Assembly (NCBI GenBank): GCA_016932015.1
Contig: JAFGDQ010000099.1
Location: 1 to 64,000 of the forward strand
From: Spirochaetota bacterium
GTDB lineage: Bacteria; Spirochaetota; UBA4802; JAFGDQ01
Direction of reading: 5' to 3'
DNA: 64,000 bases
A model generated the notes under the pieces. It was given only the letters and a program-made list of their open reading frames with translations, had not been told where the DNA came from and did not search any database. A program made the position numbers and the translations under genes. Shown piece after piece: positions 61,547-64,000 of the stretch. Every line of letters starts with the position of its first letter. The stretch's first letter is position 1.

Positions 61547-62668
61547 TTAAAAACCTTTATCATTTATGTCAGATATATTATTCGTAGCAGATTTATCCTT
61601 AAATAAACCGGTAATTGCTGAAATCCCAATTAAAGCAAGTCCGATTATTTCGAACACTCCAAACATACTCATACCCAGAATCTTTTTTGAAAAGAAGTGG
61701 TCTAATTTATGATGAGAACTACCCTTTATAATAATAAAGCCAAATAAAATAAATAATCCTGTGGTCTGAAGGAATATTTTTCTCCATAATTTTCTTAAAT
61801 TATACGCTGACAGTATAACAACTCCTGTTGCAAGGCTCGCAAATATTGATATAAAACGTACCTGAGCAGGCCTTCTGATATTATACCAGCCGAATATCTT
61901 TGAATGAGTACGGCCGATATCAGTCAAAAGCATTTGAAGATCCAGCTGCTTATTTATACCAAGAATAAAAGTTAATATGGCAGTAATAAGAATAAATCTC
62001 ATATAATTTTTTTCTATATTTTCCGGATTTTTTCTTACCCTGAGTAAATATTGTACATATAATATAAAAATTATAAAATAAACAGCTGTAATAAACCATC
62101 CCTCAAACGTATTGTCTCCATGAAACTTAATCCAGGTTCCCTCCAAAACAGCATGTTTTACTATTTGCAGAATTGAAGATGTTTTAACCTCTGGAATTGA
62201 TCCATCCGGATTTGGTTTAACAATCGGAATACTGGCAGAGCTGACTGTATTGCCAATTCGTCTGCCATTATAAATAGACTTTTTTGAGGATATTGGCAGC
62301 TCAAATCTATTAACGTTTATTCTGACAAAGCTGATATCTTTATTTTTTAAATCGCTTTTCTTTATAATAAATTTAAATGGTGCTGCCCCATTACCATGAA
62401 TAATCCTTAACGGTTCATTTGCTTTTATGCAGCCCTGATACTGCCCGGATTTATTGAAAAGATGCAGTGTTGCGCTTAGCCTGTATCCGGTTTTCATATC
62501 ATGATACTTCACCAAAACCTCAACAGGTTTTCCAGCAATAACATGCTCAGGATGCTTTATTTCATACCATGCAGGAGTATCATCTAACTTAAATAATAAA
62601 TTGCTAAGCAAAAAGTATGAAATTAAAGTTATTATTATAAACAGGAAAAAATTAGCCAGCTTTTTCAT
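61547..62668 (-). CDS. Membrane protein of unknown function
   Basis: The 373-residue protein begins with a signal anchor (about residues 5-27), then a periplasmic region of about 160 residues with beta-strand character (FKLDDTPAWYEIKHPEHVIAG), which may be an Ig-like domain, and about five membrane helices in the C-terminal half. The loop DIGRTHSKIFGWYNIRRPAQ between helices is polar. No family is recognised. It is leftward, 269 bases from the SNF2 gene and 323 bases from the divergent molybdopterin gene, without an operon partner. Confidence 0.6.
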   Translation of the reverse strand: MKKLANFFLFIIITLISYFLLSNLLFKLDDTPAWYEIKHPEHVIAGKPVEVLVKYHDMKTGYRLSATLHLFNKSGQYQGCIKANEPLRIIHGNGAAPFKFIIKKSDLKNKDISFVRINVNRFELPISSKKSIYNGRRIGNTVSSASIPIVKPNPDGSIPEVKTSSILQIVKHAVLEGTWIKFHGDNTFEGWFITAVYFIIFILYVQYLLRVRKNPENIEKNYMRFILITAILTFILGINKQLDLQMLLTDIGRTHSKIFGWYNIRRPAQVRFISIFASLATGVVILSAYNLRKLWRKIFLQTTGLFILFGFIIIKGSSHHKLDHFFSKKILGMSMFGVFEIIGLALIGISAITGLFKDKSATNNISDINDKGF

Positions 62669-62991
62669 AATAAATTTTCTGGTAAATTATAATAGTCAAA
62701 AATTGAGAAAAACAATAATTAAAATCAAATATATTGCAATTCATTTAATTATTCAAACTTAATGATTTTTGACTTAAAAATAACTTTAATTTCTGTTAAA
62801 TATATAACAAAATGCATTTGACATTTAATTTAATTTGACTTAATGGTAATACCATTAGAGCTCGTTTTAATGATTGCCGGTAATAAAAGTTTATTAAATA
62901 CTTCACCTGTGATCATTATTTGTCCATAGTAAATTCTTCAGACTGTAAAAATCCGTTTTTTTAAAAAATAAAAAAAGGAGATTTTGCGTCC
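62669..62991. other. 323-base divergent region before the molybdopterin gene
   Basis: No gene. TTGACA at 62818-62823 lacks a clear -10. It holds the palindrome at 62841-62857. Confidence 0.4.
62841..62857. promoter_or_regulatory. GntR-like palindrome upstream of the molybdopterin gene
   Basis: TAATGGT-AAT-ACCATTA has perfect 7-bp arms, with the TGGTnnnACCA core seen in many FadR/GntR-family operators. It is 135 bases before the ATG. No regulator gene is in the window. Confidence 0.45.
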
Positions 62992-64000
62992 ATGCCAGCC
63001 AACAACTTAAAAGAAAATTTTAAAGCAGATAAACAGGTAATCAGAGGTTCCGGACTAATCGGTTCAATGGACTCGGGTGTGCCGACACTTGTTGACGTAA
63101 AGGACGGGAAAATAATAAGAATACGGCCACTATATTATGAAATGAACTATGACAAGAAGGATTTCAATACCTGGAAAATAGAAGCCAGAGGAAAAACTCT
63201 CGAGCCCCCGATGAAAGGCCTTGTTGGACCTGTCGGATTGACGTATAAAAAGCGTGTTTATTCAAAAAACCGCGTCAGATATCCTTTAAAACGCGCTGAC
63301 TGGAATCCGAATGGTGAACGAAACACTCAAAACAGGGGAAAAAGCGGTTATGTCCGCATATCATGGGATGAAGCTGCAGATATTGTAGCTTCAGAGCTTA
63401 AACGAGTCGGGAAAAAATACGGCCCGGAAGCAGTCCTTTCACAGGCAGATATGCATGGCGAGACTAAGCACCTCAGCCCCAGCCACGGTTGTGCCAACAG
63501 GCTTCTTTCACTTCTGGGCGGTTATACAATACAGATGAGAAATCTTGACAGCTGGGAAGGGCAGAACTGGGGAGCAAAACATGTATGGGGGTGTGAACCT
63601 GTTGGTGAAATGATGCCTGCTGCCAATCTTTATCCGGATATTGCTGAACATGGAGAACTTCTTTTATTCTGGGGATGCGATCCTGAAACAACTCCTCATC
63701 CGATACAGGGTATGATGTCAAGCCGTCTTTGCTACTGGCTGACAGAACTCGGACTTAAATCCGTTTATATTTGCCCTGATCTGAATTACGGTGCAGCTGT
63801 TCACGCGGATAAATGGATACCTGTCCTCCCCAATACTGATGCTGCCCTGCATCTCGCGATTGCCTATCTGTGGATCACAGAGAGTACATATGACAAAGAA
63901 TATATTGCAAGTCATTCATACGGATTTGAAAAATTTGAGGACTATGTTCTCGGTAAAGAAGATGGAATTCCTAAAACTCCCGCATGGGCTTCTGAAAAAT
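62992..64000 (+). CDS. Molybdopterin oxidoreductase (DMSO-reductase superfamily, transhydroxylase-like), partial
   Basis: From ATG 62992 (AAAAAAGGAG upstream) the frame runs open to the right edge, giving 336 residues of a longer protein. It matches the start of molybdopterin-guanine-dinucleotide enzymes: WDEAADIVASELKR, YGPEAVLSQADMHG, SPSHGCANRLLSLLGG and LLLFWGCDPETTPH. It lacks the N-terminal 4Fe-4S cysteine motif of nitrate and formate enzymes. NLDSWEG at 184-190 places an Asp-Ser pair where the molybdenum-ligand serine sits in pyrogallol transhydroxylase, so a non-redox or hydroxyl-transfer type is possible. No Tat motif is seen, suggesting a cytoplasmic enzyme. Its partner subunits lie outside the window. 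Confidence 0.8.
   Translation, partial: MPANNLKENFKADKQVIRGSGLIGSMDSGVPTLVDVKDGKIIRIRPLYYEMNYDKKDFNTWKIEARGKTLEPPMKGLVGPVGLTYKKRVYSKNRVRYPLKRADWNPNGERNTQNRGKSGYVRISWDEAADIVASELKRVGKKYGPEAVLSQADMHGETKHLSPSHGCANRLLSLLGGYTIQMRNLDSWEGQNWGAKHVWGCEPVGEMMPAANLYPDIAEHGELLLFWGCDPETTPHPIQGMMSSRLCYWLTELGLKSVYICPDLNYGAAVHADKWIPVLPNTDAALHLAIAYLWITESTYDKEYIASHSYGFEKFEDYVLGKEDGIPKTPAWASEK

Noticed and set aside
1-64000. CRISPR array or intact insertion sequence
   Set aside because: No regularly spaced repeats and no complete transposase were seen on either strand.

Overview
The window is AT-rich throughout and codes for a diderm bacterium with an apparently anaerobic or fermentative lifestyle. Evidence is the RseP/CdsA/UppS/Dxr envelope cluster, a TolC-type tripartite efflux pump, lipoproteins, chemoreceptors, an energy-converting hydrogenase-related membrane complex and a CoA-transferase/acyl-CoA dehydrogenase operon. 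A short EF-Ts and this gene mix would suit a spirochaete-like lineage, but nothing in the window fixes the taxonomy.

Left part (1-16.7 kb): a 46-residue zinc-ribbon gene is followed by an ArsR-type regulator fused to a methyltransferase domain and by ahcY. A 13-bp inverted repeat lies between the regulator's promoter and its start codon. Next come tatC-pgk, then a minus-strand core operon tsf-pyrH-frr-uppS-cdsA-dxr-rseP that lacks the usual leading rpsB. Oligopeptidase F, a short MetE-like protein, a metallo-beta-lactamase-fold hydrolase and a nucleotidyltransferase-like protein follow.

16.7-28 kb: an RND efflux operon (outer-membrane factor, membrane-fusion protein, permease and a PII-like companion) is transcribed leftwards, with a palindrome at its promoter. 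A tRNA-Arg(TCG) borders a decayed islet: a MazEF locus whose antitoxin appears to have lost its ATG and whose toxin is broken, a relic of an HUH (REP-associated) transposase, and REP-like palindromes, one of which overlaps the stop codon of a five-PAS hybrid histidine kinase.

28-43.9 kb: a second MBL-fold hydrolase precedes an operon that opens with an unusual HTH-EIIA(PtsN) fusion. The operon continues with a Hyf/complex-I-like membrane complex whose large subunit has lost the [NiFe]-binding cysteines (an Ehr-type complex) and whose ferredoxin and small subunits are fused. An acyl-CoA dehydrogenase/CoA-transferase/thioesterase group, two SDR-type reductases and a nitroreductase follow.

43.9-64 kb: a truncated DUF262 gene comes first. 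Then an orphan substrate-binding lipoprotein is flanked by two paralogous four-helix-bundle chemoreceptors, followed by a membrane diguanylate cyclase. After these come an RNA methyltransferase, a secreted nuclease with an EF-hand-like insert, a C-S lyase, a lipoprotein lipase, a GNAT, a flavin-fold protein, a large SNF2 helicase, an unknown membrane protein, and the start of a molybdopterin oxidoreductase of the transhydroxylase-like type that runs off the right edge.

No CRISPR array, rRNA, intact insertion sequence or recognisable riboswitch was seen. The best candidates for under-described biology are the HTH-EIIA/Ehr operon, the binding-protein/twin-chemoreceptor module and the PII-like protein in the efflux operon.
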